DNA from: Zygnema cylindricum
Taxonomy: Eukaryota; Streptophyta; Zygnematophyceae; Zygnematales; Zygnemataceae
NCBI GenBank assembly: GCA_037447655.1
Contig: JBBHKE010001999.1
Coordinates: 1-64,000, forward strand
Direction of reading: 5' to 3'
Length of the DNA stretch: 64,000 nucleotides
In this document: positions 1 to 12,440 of the stretch, one piece after another
Layout of the letters: the number at the start of each line of letters is the position of its first letter
Numbering within the stretch: the stretch's first letter is position 1
Notes under the pieces: generated by a model
The model's database searches: none
Told to the model about the DNA's origin: nothing
Seen by the model: the letters and a program-made list of their open reading frames with translations, nothing else
Translations under genes and position numbers: made by a program

Positions 1-127
1 CGATCTAGTGGAACATCAATTCTGGTGTGTAATGAAACGAACTTACAACCAAACATATGCTAAGTCGTGAAACTCTCTCTCTCTCACAATCGAGGCATAG
101 AGAGGACTAAAGCTTTCCAAAACAACA
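1..127 (-). repeat. Family B copia LTR end, cut by window edge
   Basis: The reverse complement matches the first bases of the family B LTRs at 20925, 23530 and 28400. The LTR terminus TGTTGTTTTGG is at 127 reading leftwards. The rest of this copy lies outside the window. It interrupts the 3' LTR of element C, whose sequence resumes at 128. Confidence 0.85.
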
Positions 128-173
128 ACTTTTTGTAAATCTACCAAACTACTGCCTCTCTCCCTCTGGATAG
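128..173 (-). repeat. Left remnant of element C 3' LTR
   Basis: This short piece aligns with the family C LTR around 60545-60600 (the GTAAATCTACC region). It joins 7830 onward if element A1 is removed. Bases 169-173 (GATAG) are the left target-site duplication of A1. The piece is cut on the left by the family B LTR. Confidence 0.7.
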
Positions 174-1176
174 TGTATAAATAACTGGTATATTTGGGTA
201 TTTTCTAGGTCTAAATATAATAGCCGAAATAGAAACAAAAAATGCAGGCAGCCTGCCTCCATCTCTTCTCTCTTGCCCCCATACTTGTTCTAGTCACTGA
301 ATGAGAGATAGAATGATGGAGCTATGGCTCCCTCAGCTCCATAGGCATTACTAAAGAGTGACTTAAGTCACTCTCAACAAAAGGTTGCGTCCGACAAGAC
401 TCGAACCTCCGACCAGCAGAGCGCAGAGTAGCCGTTAGCTCTAACCAGTATGTCAATGAAGCTCGTTAGGATATATAAAGTTTGATATGTATATAAATTA
501 TTGTATGGGACTAAAACCAATTAACTAAAATATGAACGGAGGAACATAAAAATTGTTGAAGTTTAGTACAAACATTATCTTGCATGAAACAAATGTTGGA
601 CATTTGTTTCGACGGCCGACATTCAATGTCAAATTTAATCCGACTGCACACATCATTGCCAAGATCGCGAAATGGTCACTTTGGCATTTATGGACGTGGC
701 ATGACCTGGCGCCACGTGGATGGATAACATTTGGTCGTAGGAATTCCGGGGAACATACGGACGAGTGGAACAGTGACACGCGTCCACTCAGAAGCCTTGT
801 CATACATAGGCTGTCTAGGAAGGACATCGGCCGTAGTACCTTTTTTTACTTTACAATCATATGATACGTTCATACTACACTAGATAGGGGATGTGAGAGG
901 AGTTTAGGACATAGGTAAATTTGTAGGCAATCACCTATCTCTAAGAGAGCTTTATATAAAATTGGCATTTTTGCCGGCTCATAACTTATCGGTTCGTTGG
1001 TCGTTTTCATTGATTCTTTTTGCAAAGGACAAAAAAAAATCCATGCTGCACATGGATGCAGTCACACAATCAGTTTTCCTTCTTTAGAAGTAGTGGTTTT
1101 GGCTCAAAGTGGGTTAGTTAAAAACTATCTAGAGGCTTCATGTATTCTGTAGTCCAATCAAAGACACAAAATTGCA
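174..1176 (+). repeat. A1 5' LTR
   Basis: It starts as TGTATAAATAACTGG (ancestral TGTTGAAAT) and ends in TTGCA just before the primer site. U3 holds the shared motif near 277-300, an antisense tRNA-like stretch at about 381-446, a G-box (CACGTGG) at 713-719 and a TATA box (TATATAAA) at 953-960. The gag start codon found at the end of this LTR in A2 has been lost here (ATC in place of ATG). Confidence 0.9.
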
Positions 1177-1191
1177 GGTTTTGGGCCCACC
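1177..1191 (+). other. A1 primer-binding site (half-tRNA type)
   Basis: GGTTTTGGGCCCACC directly follows the LTR. It has one mismatch to the complement of the plant initiator tRNA-Met anticodon arm (GGTTATGGGCCCACC). It also encodes the start of the conserved gag motif. Confidence 0.8.
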
Positions 1192-2270
1192 CTCTAGGGG
1201 GCCCACCTTCAATGGATCTAGGTTCATCTATAAGAAAGCCATGATGATGGGAGCTTTGTGGAAAAAACGATACAGGGGTATCGTTAGTGGACAAGTGAAA
1301 CGTCCACCTTCGTGAACTCCACCAGGATTTGGAGGAGTAAGGTTTCCTTCAGCAGCGATTGCTTCACCAGAGGAGGCAGATGATGGGAACGGCAGTGTGT
1401 CCGAAAAGGGGAAAGGGAAGGAGACTCCCCTCACTCCTATTGCCACAGCACCGGGAGTAGCGGTTGTGAAGACCGTGGAAAACGATACTCAAATGTGGGA
1501 AGACGTAAACATGGCTTCCAAGAACTTTATTCTAAGGCACCTCACTCAAGCTTTGGCCACCTGTCACCTTCACATTAACAAGGCAGAGGAGTTGTGTGTG
1601 AGTTTGGTGGAGATCTATAGAACAGGTACTATTCAAGAGCTCCAGTTGGTTGAGCGGAAGCTAGTGAGTTACACTTACAAAGGAGGAAAGGTGATAGATT
1701 ATTCTAATGATCTTTCTTGTTTGTATATGGAGATGAAAAGTGTCGGGTGGACAGGTACAATGAGATGAAAGTTAACACTCTCATCATAAAGTTATAAGAC
1801 AAGTACGAGAATATAGTGTACCGAGTACACGAAATGACTTATAGTTCATAGAAGTGGAATAGAATGGTCTGGATGATACTTTTGCAGGAAAAAACTATGG
1901 ATATTAAAAGAGGAGGAAAAGGTATTCAAGCTTTAGCTGCAAGAGGGGACCGATGGGGGAAGGATCTGAAGAAACCTTACAAATGGGAGAGATGTCAGCT
2001 TGGAGGACAAAGGCCCCCTACCTTTATAATTTTTGCAAAACGCCAAGACACTTCAACGCGGATTGTGTCAATATGTCGGAGCTGAGGCTCTAAGAGAACT
2101 GTGTAGGGGGTTATTCCACAGGGAAGTAAAAGGCACTTGTGGTCATAAAGGTGACAGGAGAAATTGAGGACGATTCCTCTGAGGAGGATGGAGAGCTTCT
2201 TCTTAACGAGAGTCGAGAAGAGAAGGAGATCCCTCGCAAAGAGAAGTGTGCCCTTTGAGCAATTCGGGAA
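1183..2270 (+). pseudogene. A1 gag, degraded
   Basis: Translates as a copia gag related to that of A2. A conserved N-terminal motif (GPPSR) is followed by a UBN2-like capsid region, open from 1397 to 1768, with conserved pieces such as MWEDVNMA and SYTYKGGK. A TGA near 1315 truncates the N-terminal part and frameshifts follow after 1768. The zinc knuckle near 2020-2060 has lost its first cysteine, so nucleic-acid binding would be impaired. Gag would form the virus-like particle. Not functional. Confidence 0.85.
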
Positions 2271-3880
2271 GCTCCACAAGAAGGATGGATCATCGACTCA
2301 GGTGCATCCATACATATGTGTCGTGATAATCAACATTTCACTAAGCTAAAAAAGATCCCTACTCTAGAGATAGAGTATTGAGATGGGAGAGTGGTTACTA
2401 CAAGTCTAGTGGGGTTAATATATTTGAAAGTCTTAGTGGAGGGTAAGACTTCTATACTCACATTCTCAGATGTACTCTACATTTCTCATCTGAGTAAAAA
2501 TCTTGTCTCTACGTCTGTGTTAGATGACAAAGAATTTGATACCTTCACTAGAAAGGGAATCTTTACAGCTAAGTATGGGGATGAAGTCTACTTCACGGCA
2601 AATAAGGGTAGCCTAGGCATGTTTAAGCTTAACTTAAGTAATAAAAAGAAGAATGCTTATTATGATGGTGTTCCAAAATTGATTGTGTGGCATAAGCGGT
2701 TGGGGCATGTGCATTTTGATAGGTTGAGGGAAATGAAGAAGCTTGGTGTAGTAGAAGGCATTCAGTTTGGTGATAATGAAATGTTGGATGATTGTAGTGG
2801 ATGTGCTCAAGGAAAAGCTCATAGACTTTTTTTTACCAATGCCGCCACATATAGGGGGGAAAAGGTACTATATCTAGTCCACAAAAATATGTGGGGACCT
2901 AAAAGAGTACCTTAGTTTGGAGGGAAGAGCTTTATGTTAACAATAATCAATGACAGGTCTAGGTACTCCCCATTCTACTTCCTAAAAACAAAGTCTGAAA
3001 CACCAACTTACTTCAAATAATATAAAGCAGGGAGTGAGAAGTTGCATCGAACCCCCATTAAGAGAATAAAGAGTGATAATGGGGGGGAATATACCTCTAA
3101 CCAGTTTGAGGAAAACTTAAGAGATGAGGGAGTTATGCACCAGAAAATTGTACCATATAACATGGAACATAATGGGGTTGTTCAGAGATTGAACCGAACA
3201 TTAGGAGATAGTGTATGTAGTATGTTGTCTGACAAGAAAATAGGAAAGAAATTTTGGGCAGAAGCCATAAACTGTGCTAACTACATTAAAAATAGAGTCC
3301 TTACCTCAACTGTAAAGGGAATGACACCTTTTCAGAGATGGGTTGGAAGGAAACCAGATATCTCACACCTTAAAGTATTTGGTAGCCAAGTTTACAGTCG
3401 TAATACGGATTAGAAAAATTTTAAACTAGATGTTAAAGGCAAACCTACATACTTTGTACGATATGAAAACAATGTCAAGGGATATAAAGTCTATGACTTA
3501 GCAAAGCAAGAAATTATTCTGTTCAAACACATAATTGTCATGGATGAAGGAAAGTCATTTCACCCCTTCAAATAAACCAAAATGATAAAATTCCACTTTG
3601 AGTGTGAAAGCAAGGAGGGTCATGTCTTTCCTGAAAAGGACATGAGTGAAACAATGATTGCAGATTTAGGGGAGATCTAACATACAAAAGATCTACCAAA
3701 CACCTCACATAGTCTTATGGACTTCGAGGAGAAAGAAGAGATGGAACTGGAACCGGCTCCCATGAATAGGGGAGCCAATGAGACAGTAAGGAGAAACCCG
3801 AGAATTCTTTCAATTCCAGCTTTAGAGTTCGAGGGAGGGAGAAGGAAGAACAAAAAGATACAAGAGAAATAAGTTGCCCA
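2271..3880 (+). pseudogene. A1 protease and integrase, degraded
   Basis: The protease active site DSGAS is visible near 2290-2310 (WIIDSGASIHMC). The pre-integrase zinc-binding pattern WHKRLGHV followed by CSGCAQGK lies near 2690-2820. The integrase core follows, with SDNGGEY at about 3075 and GVVQRLNRT at about 3175-3200; the usual GVAERLN has become GVVQRLN, so the catalytic glutamate is replaced by glutamine. Reading frames 2391-2915 and 3042-3413 are separated by stops. A tail of acidic linker runs to RT. Confidence 0.85.
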
Positions 3881-5460
3881 TATGTTAAATAAGCAAGCTC
3901 ATACTGATGAGCCTCAGTCATACTTGGAGGAAGTGAATAGCCCAAAAAAAGACAGATGCATTAGAGCCATAAATGATGAGATGGCTTCCATCATGGAAGC
4001 AAATACGTGGGAACTAGCGGATTGTCCTCGAGAAAGAAAACCTATTGGCTATAAATGGGTATTTAAACTAAAACTCAACCCAAATAATACCATTAAGAGA
4101 AATAAGTCTCGATTGGTAGTGAAAGGGTTCACTCAAAAAGAGGGGATTGACTATGAGGAGACCTTTGCTCTAGTTGTTCAGTTCCCATCAGTAAGGATAC
4201 TCCTCAGTATGGCAGCAACGGAAGACATAGAAATACACTAGATGGACATTAAACCTGCTTTTCATAATAGTGAGTTATACGAAAAAACTTTCATGAGGCA
4301 ACCCGAGGGGTTCGTGGAAGAAGGAGAAGAAAGCAAAGTCTGCATGCTCATAAAGTCCTTATATGGACCGAAACAGGTTTCCTGACAGTGGAATAAGAAA
4401 CTAGATGAGTTTCTCACCGGTCTGTGATATATCCGGATCAGCTCTAACCACTCTTTCTATATGTTTGAGGATGAGAATGGTGTCATTTTTATTGCAATCT
4501 ATGTGGATGGTCTGCTTGTTCTCAGTAAGTCTTTGGAAAATATCAATATGCTAAAGAAAGATCTTAGAAGCAGATTTGACATGAAATATTTAGGGGAGGA
4601 AAAATATTTTTTGGGAGTTCAAATGGAAAGAGATAGGGGGAAGAGGATCATAAGACTCACTCAAAAAGAAGCAATAGGAAATATGCTTGAGAAATTTTAA
4701 ATGGAGAAAGCTAACAGCTGTAAAACTCCATTGGCTTTGAAAAAATTAAGTGATGGGAGTGTAAAAGGAGTGAAAATCTTAGATGATCAGCTGAGTCTAG
4801 AGGAGAAAGAGTTTATGAAATCTATCCCTTATAGACAGGTGGTAGGAAGTTTGATCTATTTTATGAAGTGTACAAGGTTGGATGTAGCGGCAGCAGTAGG
4901 AGTCCTCAGTAGGAGTCTTAACGATCGTAAGAAGAGAGATTGGGAGGTAGCCAAGAGAGTCATGAGATATCTGGTAAGAACCAGATAGTTATGGTTGCAT
5001 TTGGGAGGGGAGCACATTGATATCACTACTTCAAGTGATGCTTGTTATGGGGATGCACCTATGAGAAGATGCACTTCTGGGTATGTGTTGTTTGTGTTGG
5101 AAGGTGTTTGCTTTTAGAGCAGTAAGCAACAAAGGTTGGTTGCTCAGTCTACAATGGAGGTTGAGTATATGGCCTTTTGTTTTGCTGTGAAAGAGTTGAT
5201 GTGGGTCAAATCCTTGCTGCAAGAATTGGGGTATATGAAGGGGGGAGTGCATAAAGTTTTCTCTGATAATCAAGCTGCCATTGCTATTGCAACCAATCCA
5301 AAACATCATGTTAAGGCTAAGCATATGGAAATAAAATTGAGCTTTGTGAGGGAAAAGGTTGAAAATAAAATTGTAAAGGGGAAAAATCCGATGAAGAAAT
5401 GGTGGCTGAAATGATGACCAAACTTGTGCCCTCTCCCAAGCTATAATATTGTATGGAAAA
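3881..5460 (+). pseudogene. A1 reverse transcriptase and RNase H, degraded
   Basis: RT starts near 3882 (INDEMASIMEANTWELAD). Frames 3882-4241, 4461-4700, 4701-4988 and 5136-5414 are colinear with A2 but separated by stop codons. The catalytic YVDD has become YVDG at about 4498-4510, which alone would abolish polymerase activity. RNase H retains recognisable parts (TMEVEYMA, SDNQAAIAIA, VKAKHMEIKLSFVRE). It ends just before the polypurine tract. Confidence 0.88.
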
Positions 5461-5490
5461 ATGTGGATTAAAAGAAAAGTTATAATTAGA

Positions 5491-5541
5491 CTAGAAAATA
5501 AAGGTAGTGTTGAAATAACTAGTTTTTTGGGTATTTTCTAG
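5491..5541 (+). other. Inverted repeat around A1 polypurine tract/U3 junction
   Basis: CTAGAAAATA at 5491-5500 and its exact complement TATTTTCTAG at 5532-5541 bracket the purine tract AAAGGTAG and the LTR start at 5508. The same arrangement occurs in A2, J and L. In RNA this could form a stem with the polypurine tract in the loop. Confidence 0.75.
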
Positions 5542-7824
5542 GTCTTAATATATTAGCGAAAATAGAAAATGAAAAATGCAAGTAGCCTGCCTCCATCTCT
5601 TCTCCCTTGCACCCATACTTGCTATATTCACGGAAGGAGAGAGAGAGTGATGGAGCCATGGCTGCCTCAGCTCCATAGGCAGGACTAAGGAGTGACTTAA
5701 ATCACTCTCAATAAAAGGTTGAGTCCGGCAGGTTTTGAACCTCCAACCGGCAGAGTGCAGCGTAGCCGTTAGCTCTAACTAGTCTGTCGTAGAAGTCCGT
5801 TAGGATATATAGGGTTTGATGTGTATTTAAACTATTGTATGGTACTAAAACCAATTAACTAAAATATTAACTATGGAACATAAAACTAGGTGAAGTTTAT
5901 TGCGGACGTCATTTCGCACTAAGTAAATGAATCGGACATTTGTTTCGACGACCGACATTCAACATAAGATTTAATCCAACGGCACACATTGTTGATATTT
6001 ATGTATTTTCTAGGTCTGTTTTAGGATAAAAAAGTAGCAGAGGCAATCTGCCTCTAGCCTCCTTCTCCAAGCCCCCACACTTGTTATAGTCATTGAAGGC
6101 TAGAGAGGGAGCTAGAGCCATAGCAGCGCAAGCTCTCCAGAGAGACAAGAGTAGATAATGGTAGGTTTACTAAAATGGTATTTGACGGACCCAGGATTTG
6201 ATGATGGCACTTGCCGTCCGTCAAACATCCCGTAGCGGGTAGCTTTGTCCATTTAGTCTAGAACGAGTGTTAAGACATATAGGGTTTGATAGATATTTAA
6301 ATAGTTACATGTAGGGTTTTTCCATTTAACTAGATTACGATATATAGGGCATAGAAACAATTGTACTTTTAGTACTAGACGAAACAAATAGTACGGACAT
6401 TTGTTTTGACGGTCAGTATTAAATGACGATATAAATCTGACGGCCGTGGTTAGCGCCAACATAGCACAAAAGAAAATTTGGCAGTTTGCAGACGCCGCCA
6501 CTCTAGATGACACGTGGCAACATCATACGGATTTATGGAATCTCCGAAACGGACGACAAATCAGAAAGTGACAAATGTCCCATTATGGCGATGTTGTACA
6601 ATGTACGTACATAAAGTACTCCGGCACTTAGACTTTCTTGTACAGTATCCTATTTCAGACGTGGCATAACCTAAAGCCACGTGGAGAGATAATATTTGGT
6701 AGTACGAATTATGGGAATTAAAAGAACGAGTACGGAAAAAGACACGTGTTCGTTTTTGGCCATGTCGTGCGTTTGTCCTACAAAAGGTAAACCAACACCT
6801 GTACCTTTATGTACATTAAAGTTTTGTCATTTGTTCGTACCTTAGTAGTAAGTGGCTTAGGGTGGGGTTTTGGGACTTAGAATATTTCTGGTAGGTAGTT
6901 GCCTCTCCCAGAGAGCACCTTGTATAAATGGAATACTTTGGCCAGCCATAACTATCAATTCAGTTGACCATTTTTAGTGATTCTTGCTGATGCGGACTCA
7001 AGGGAGTGTATGATACATATTGGTGTAGTTGGTCAAAGCTTTTGCCTACCTGGGTGGCTACATTTCTAAGGGAAAGTCAAATTGGGTGAATGTGTCCAAA
7101 TCTCATATTCTAACTTTGCATTCTGTGGTGGAACAGAGTACACATAAAGTCTTATTTCACAGAGGTGAAGTTGTAATGGGGTTCTGATTGTCAAAGGGTC
7201 AATCGTTTGGGTTTATATAAAAATGGAGTCAGCACTATCTAGATTAGTTTTTTTGATCTGCGAATTGTGTGTGACAATAAAGCCCATAGAATTTCACACA
7301 TCATTGTCGAGATCGCGAAACGGTAACTTTGGCGTTAATGGACGTGGTATGACCTAGCGCCACGTGGAGGGGTAACATTTTGTCGCAGGAATTCCGCGGA
7401 TTATACGGACGAGTGGAAGGGTGACTTGCGTCCACTCAGAGGCCTTGTCGTACACAGGCCGTACAGAAAGGACATCGACCGTAGTACCTTTCTGTACTTT
7501 ACAGTCATATGATTTGTTTGTACTTTAGTAGATAGGGGTTTTGAGAGGGGTTAGGACTTAGGAAAATTTTGTAGGCAGTCACCTCTCTGTAAGAGAGCTT
7601 TGTATAAAATTGGCATTTTTGCTGGCTCATAACTTATTGGCTGGTTGGCCGTTTTCAGTGATTCTTTTTCCCAATGACTCAACGCAGTTCAATTTGTATA
7701 TGAGTGTAGTCACACTGTCAGTTTGCCTTCTTGGGAAGCACTGTTTGTGGCTTGAAGTGGGTTAGTTAAAAATTATCTAGAGGCTTTCTGTATTCTATAG
7801 TCCAATAGAGGACACAGAATTGTA
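5508..7824 (+). repeat. A1 3' LTR, interrupted by a solo LTR
   Basis: LTR sequence at 5508-5989 continues at 7302-7824, for a net length of about 1005 bp. An antisense tRNA-like stretch is at 5717-5786 and a TATA box at 7603-7609. It ends TTGTA directly before the GATAG duplication. The interruption is the family D solo LTR at 5990-7296. Confidence 0.9.
5990..7296 (+). mobile_element. Solo LTR of copia family D
   Basis: TGTTGATATTT...ATTTCA, 1307 bp, flanked by a perfect CACAT duplication (5985-5989 and 7297-7301). It is related to the LTR of element D at 18840-20112. No internal region remains, so it is the product of LTR-LTR recombination. It contains the U3 motif at 6072-6096, a perfect 10-bp hairpin (6183-6192 with 6218-6227), many GTAC cores near 6595-6650, paired G-box-like motifs near 6660-6690 and a TATA box at 6923-6929. 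Confidence 0.93.
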
Positions 7825-7988
7825 GATAGCATAGGTTGCTATGGCTCTAGCTCCCTCTCCATTGTTCAATGACTACGACAAGTGAGGGAGATCAAGAGTG
7901 GAGTTAGAGGCAGACAGCCCATTCTTCTTTTATGCATTTCATCTTTAACAAAACTTAGAAAACAATAAAATAACCTTTAATTTCTACA
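7825..7988 (-). repeat. Right part of element C 3' LTR
   Basis: It continues the family C LTR after removal of A1. It starts with the GATAG duplication, holds the U3 motif (about 7869-7888) and ends TACA at 7988, the LTR start in the element's own orientation (TGTAGAAATT). The polypurine-tract side of C begins at 7989. Confidence 0.8.
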
Positions 7989-8012
7989 CCTCTCACTTTA
8001 GAGTCTAACTAA

Positions 8013-9560
8013 ATTAAAGAAGTGAACTAATGATTACCGCTTTTCATCTCTCCCATTAATTCTAAGTCATCTTTTAATTTAAGTCCACAATTTTCTTTGC
8101 AAATTTTTAACTTCAGAGAAAGCACTAGATTTGTCATCATGTTTGCAAGCATCTTTTTATCACTTTTATGAACAAGTTCAATTATTTTAATCTCAACCTT
8201 CTCTCCTACAAAGCATAGTCTGATATCCATATGTTTAGCTTTGAAATAGTGTTTTGGATTTGATGCAATAAAGATAACAGCTCGATTAACATAGAATACA
8301 TTATGAGTTCCAAACTTCATGAACCCAAGTTCTTGAAGAAGAGATTTTACCCACATTAACTCTTTGGTGGCAGCACACGAAGCCATGTACTCAGCCTCCA
8401 TAGTGGACTGAGCATATACTTTATTTTGTTTGCTACTCCAAGATCATGCACCGGATGCAATTTGCAACACATATCCAGTTGTTCATCGCTTTAAAGGCAC
8501 ATCCCTATAATTGGTATCACTCCCAATAGTGATGTCAGTGTGTTCCCCACCCAAATGCAACCACAATTCCCTTGTTACAACCAAATTTCTCATCACTCTT
8601 TTGGTTGTTTTCTAGTCTTTTTTCCTAGGTTCATTTAGACTTCTACTAAGGACACCTACAGCAGCAGCTATATCCGGACGGGTACTGTTTATAATGTAAA
8701 TTAAATTGTCTACAATTTTCCGATACGGAAATCCTTCCATGAATCCTTCCATCTCATCATTCAAAATAAATATCCCTCCCTCTTCACTCCCCTCCGATAC
8801 TTTCTTTAGATCCATGGGAGTGGTACACCCATTTGCTTTCTCCATCAAAAACTTTTCTAGCATACCGATCGCTTCTTTCTGAGTGAGTCTTATAACTTTA
8901 TTCCCACTATCCCTCTCTATTTGAATCCCCAAAATGTATTTTGCTTCGCCGAGATCTTTTATGTCAAACCAATTTCTTAGATCCTATTTTTTTTGTTAAT
9001 CTTATCTAATGAATTGCTTAAGACTAACAAATTATCAAGATAGAGAGTAATAAATATCACTCCATTTTCATCCTCAAATAGATATATGGAATGATCTGAA
9101 CTAATATTGATATACCCCAAACCAGTCTGAAATTTTTCCAATTTTTTGTTCTATTGTCGAGGGGCATATTTAAGGCCATAAAGTGATTTTATTAGTTTAC
9201 ATACCTTGATTTCTTCTCCACTTTCCACGAATCCTTCCGGTAGCCTTATGTAAATTTCTTCTTCCAACTCTTCTTGTGAGAAGGTGGTCTTAATATCCAT
9301 CTGATGTAATTCTATATGTTCTACTGTGGCTAAAGGGAATCTGATTACAAGTGCAAATGTTTTTTCATATTCTATTCCTTCTTTCTAAGTATAACGTTTA
9401 GCAACCAACCTAGCTTTTTATTTTTCAATAGTATTATTTGGGTTTAGTTTAAGCTTAAAAACCCACTTTTATCCAATTGGTTCTCAGTCTAGTGGACAAT
9501 CTACCAATTCCTATGTATTGGCTCCCATCATGGAAGCCATTTCCTCATTGATGGAAGTGA
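8013..9560 (-). pseudogene. C RNase H and reverse transcriptase, degraded
   Basis: RNase H C-terminal part at 8027-8401 (MEAEYMASC, FKAKHMDIRLCFV). The motif that reads CDNQAA in related elements is YVNRAV here, so a catalytic aspartate is lost. RT C-terminal part at 8612-8932 has NSTRPDIAAAVGVLSRSL. The rest of RT is recognisable in short pieces to about 9560 with several stops and frameshifts. Not functional. Confidence 0.82.
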
Positions 9561-10905
9561 TCCACCGACTACTTTCTGGTGTATTTATAGCCTCTAAATA
9601 TATCTGAGGTTCATAAGGTGAGACATCTTTGTGAGTTGGTTAAATACTTGTCTTTCTTGAATCCGTTTACTACTTCTTCTTCCTCCTTCAAAAATCTGAC
9701 GCCAGTATGGAAAGCATCCTCGGATTTCATTTAGGAAAATTTTCATCTCCCCTATCTTCCAATTCCGGTGTCTCATGAATTTACTCGTTGGTTTCCATTT
9801 AATATTGTGGCGTTACCTCGGATATTATCTTTTCCTCCTTGTCTTTTGGTACATCTGCAAATTTTTCCTTCTCCCCGTCTTCCTTCTCTTTGTTTCCAAA
9901 ATTAAAGTCAAAAAACTGACCCAATACTAATCTGATTTTGACTTCCTTGTTATATTTGAATGGATCAATAGACTTTACTTCATTCATCAACACTATGTGT
10001 TTTACCAAAATGATATCTCTCTTTTTCAAGTCATACACTCGATATCCTTTTGTGCTCTCATAATATCCTACAAGATATCATGGTTTCCCTCTTCTCTATA
10101 GCTTCTATTTAGTCTTTTCGAAATCCAAACTATAGACTTGATTTCCAAGCAATCTCAAACTAGACAAATCAGGCTTTCTTCCTATCCACCTCTTATACGG
10201 AGTTTCCTTCTTATTTGTTGAAGTTAGGACTCTATTTTTGATGAAGTTAGCATAGTTCATAGACTCTGCCCAAAACTGCAATCCGATTCTCTAGTCAGTT
10301 AACAAACTTCTAAACATATCTCTTAAAGTTCCATTAAATCTTTATGAAACTCCATTATGTTCCGCATTATAAGGAATAGTTTTCTCATGATCGATTCCTT
10401 CTTCTTTAAGAAATTCTTCAAATTCCCTTGAGGTGTATTCTTTCCTATAATCACTTTTTATATCTTTTATTGAGATTTCATGTAGTCTTTCACTCCATAC
10501 TTTGTATTCTTTGAAGCATCTTAGTACCTTTGACTTATGTCTGAGAAAGTATACCTTAGTATATCTAGACCAGTAATCTGGAATGGTTAGCATCCATCTT
10601 TTACCCCCATGTGATGCATGCCTAGCTAGTCCCTAAACATCTGTATGAACTAGATCGAAAACTATCTCTCTTCTAAATGTGGATGCCTTTGGAAATGGGT
10701 GTCTATGAATCTTCCCTTGGGCACATCCACTACAATCTTCTGAGATCTCATCATCTCTAAACTCAAGTCCATTCACTATTTCTTTTTTCTTCATTTTCTT
10801 TAATCTGTCTAGATTCACATGACCCAACCTCTTGTGCCAAAGCATCATATAACTTTCCCACGAGTAGAGAACACTCTTTTCATTGCAAAGTACAATTTTG
10901 AACAT
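9561..10905 (-). pseudogene. C integrase, degraded
   Basis: The C-terminal linker (9594-10038) carries the family motif YDLKKRDIILVKHIV. The core at 10342-10593 retains SDYRKEYTS where SDNGGEYTS is expected. The N-terminal zinc-binding part at 10633-10905 retains WHKRLGHVNLDRL and CSGCAQGK. Frames are separated by stops. The element would have inserted cDNA into the host chromosome, but this copy cannot. Confidence 0.82.
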
Positions 10906-12240
10906 TCCCTATCTACCCTTTTCAGCTATGAAAAAAACCTCATTATCAAAACTAGCTGTGAAGATTCCTTTTTTAGTTTCTGTTTCGAATTCTTTTTCAT
11001 CTAGAACACATATAGAAACTAGATTCTTGCTAACCTGTGGAATGTAAATAACATTTGAGAGTGTTACAATCCAAGCCTTTCCATCAACTAAAACTTTTAA
11101 ATGATCGTGAAGCTTGTGGTTTCTACTTTACCATCTGCCCACTTTATCTCAACTTTTGGAATTTTCCTCAATTAAGTAAACCACCTCTTATCGTTACACA
11201 TATGCATTGAGTCCCCCAAGTCTATGATCCACCGATCCTCAGGTGGATCCCTCTTACCTTAGAAAGCACACTTTTGCCTCCATGGAATATCGGCATGCTT
11301 CTCAGTGGTTTTCGGATTTAGGAGAAGCTCCTCTTCTGGTTCGGTTACTTCATCTTCTTCCTCTTCATGAACGTGAGTGAGAATAGCCTTTTTCTTTCCT
11401 CCATATCTTGAGGATTCTTGTCCATCTTTTAGTCAAAGATTTGCAAGTTTGACACAATCTGCTATATAATGTCACGGTTTCTTGCAAAATGACATAATCC
11501 ACCTCGAGGAGCTAGTCTCCCTTGTCGGTCAATTTCGCCACCTCCTTGTCCTCTTCCTCCAAAGTTTTGATAGGTATCCTTTCATTTTTCCTCATCACGC
11601 TTTGGCCAATCACATCCTATAGCCAATGCTTGCACACTCGAATTCCTCTCCTAAGTCTTATGTTGCTCTCTTTTACTAAAATCATCCCCACTATATCATC
11701 CCAATTCCAATTGTTATAACCAAAATCCTGCAATCGATTAAGGATATTCTCATACTCTTCAGATAGTTTCACTATCAATGTATTTAATCTTTGTCTCTCA
11801 GACCATGAGCTACGTGTGCTCTCTAGGTCTCCAAATAATGCTCCTCCGTCATTATAATAATCATTCATACTTCCTCCCTTGTAAGTATAAGCTAAAATCT
11901 TTTTATTTGCCAGCTGTTGCTGCTGCAATGACCCACTTTTATATTTGTTTACAAAAGATACCCAAATCTGAGAGGAAGTTCTAACATGCATAAGAGGAAT
12001 TGCAATGCCCTTCACCACACTTTTGAGAATTAAGAGCTTAGCAACCTTGTTCTTATAGTTCCACTTTTCATATTTTGACCGTTTTGTCTGACTCCCTGTC
12101 ACCATTGCTGGTGGTGATGTTGGCGGTTTCTTCCCTGATAATGTAGTCCTTTGGGAAGCAACTCCTCCCTTTTCTCCTTCCATGATAAATTCCTCCCATT
12201 CCTCCTCATCATTCGCAATGGTGGTTGATGTTCTAGCAGC
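10906..12240 (-). pseudogene. C protease and gag, 5' truncated
   Basis: The protease region lies around 10950-11260. The zinc-knuckle region lies near 11440-11500 and is degraded. The gag capsid-like part at about 11617-12240 keeps KWNYKNKVAKLLILKSV, YTYKGGSMNDYYND and LSEEYENILNRL. The reading frame stays open past 12240 into unrelated sequence, but gag homology stops there, so the gag N-terminus and 5' LTR were lost or displaced by the gypsy DNA. Confidence 0.78.
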
Positions 12241-12440
12241 TGTTGTAGTGTGGGTGCCAGAAAAACGTGTTCGAAACGGCTGACGGTAGAGGTCGCAAAA
12301 GTCAAAAAATTTCATACCCGAAACCGACCTTTTTTTTTTTTTCAGGGATACCTCGGTCCCATTCATACGCCCCCATCCAAGTCTGAACACGAGACAAGTG
12401 GCTTCTGGAGAGGTGGGGAAGAGGGGAGCCTTTATGCATG
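12241..12440. other. Junction segment between copia C and gypsy E
   Basis: About 200 bases with no recognisable coding content. They begin TGTTGTAGTG, which could be an LTR terminus, and include a long T run near 12331. They may be the last part of a truncated gypsy LTR or a deletion joint. I see no target duplication. Confidence 0.35.

Larger units (their letters stand above)
174..7824 (+). mobile_element. Ty1/copia element A1, complete but decayed
   Basis: A full-length copia on the plus strand: 5' LTR 174-1176, internal region 1177-5507, 3' LTR 5508-7824. The 5-bp duplication GATAG is at 169-173 and 7825-7829. Domains follow copia order (gag, protease, integrase, RT, RNase H), and all are broken by stops and frameshifts. 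A solo LTR sits inside the 3' LTR; without it the two LTRs are about 1003 and 1005 bp. It inserted into the LTR of element C. It belongs to the same family as the much younger A2. Confidence 0.93.
7989..12240 (-). mobile_element. Ty1/copia element C internal region, old and truncated
   Basis: Minus-strand copia with RNase H at the left and gag at the right. Its 3' LTR is at 128-173 plus 7825-7988. The 5' LTR, primer site and first part of gag are missing at 12240, where gypsy-associated sequence starts. Frames are heavily broken. It predates A1 and the family B copy inserted in its LTR. Confidence 0.88.

Noticed and set aside
381-446. Possible nuclear tRNA genes at the B-box-like sites
   Set aside because: No complete cloverleaf is seen at any of them. 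Acceptor and anticodon arms are missing or unpaired, and they recur inside LTRs, so I report them as tRNA-like modules only.
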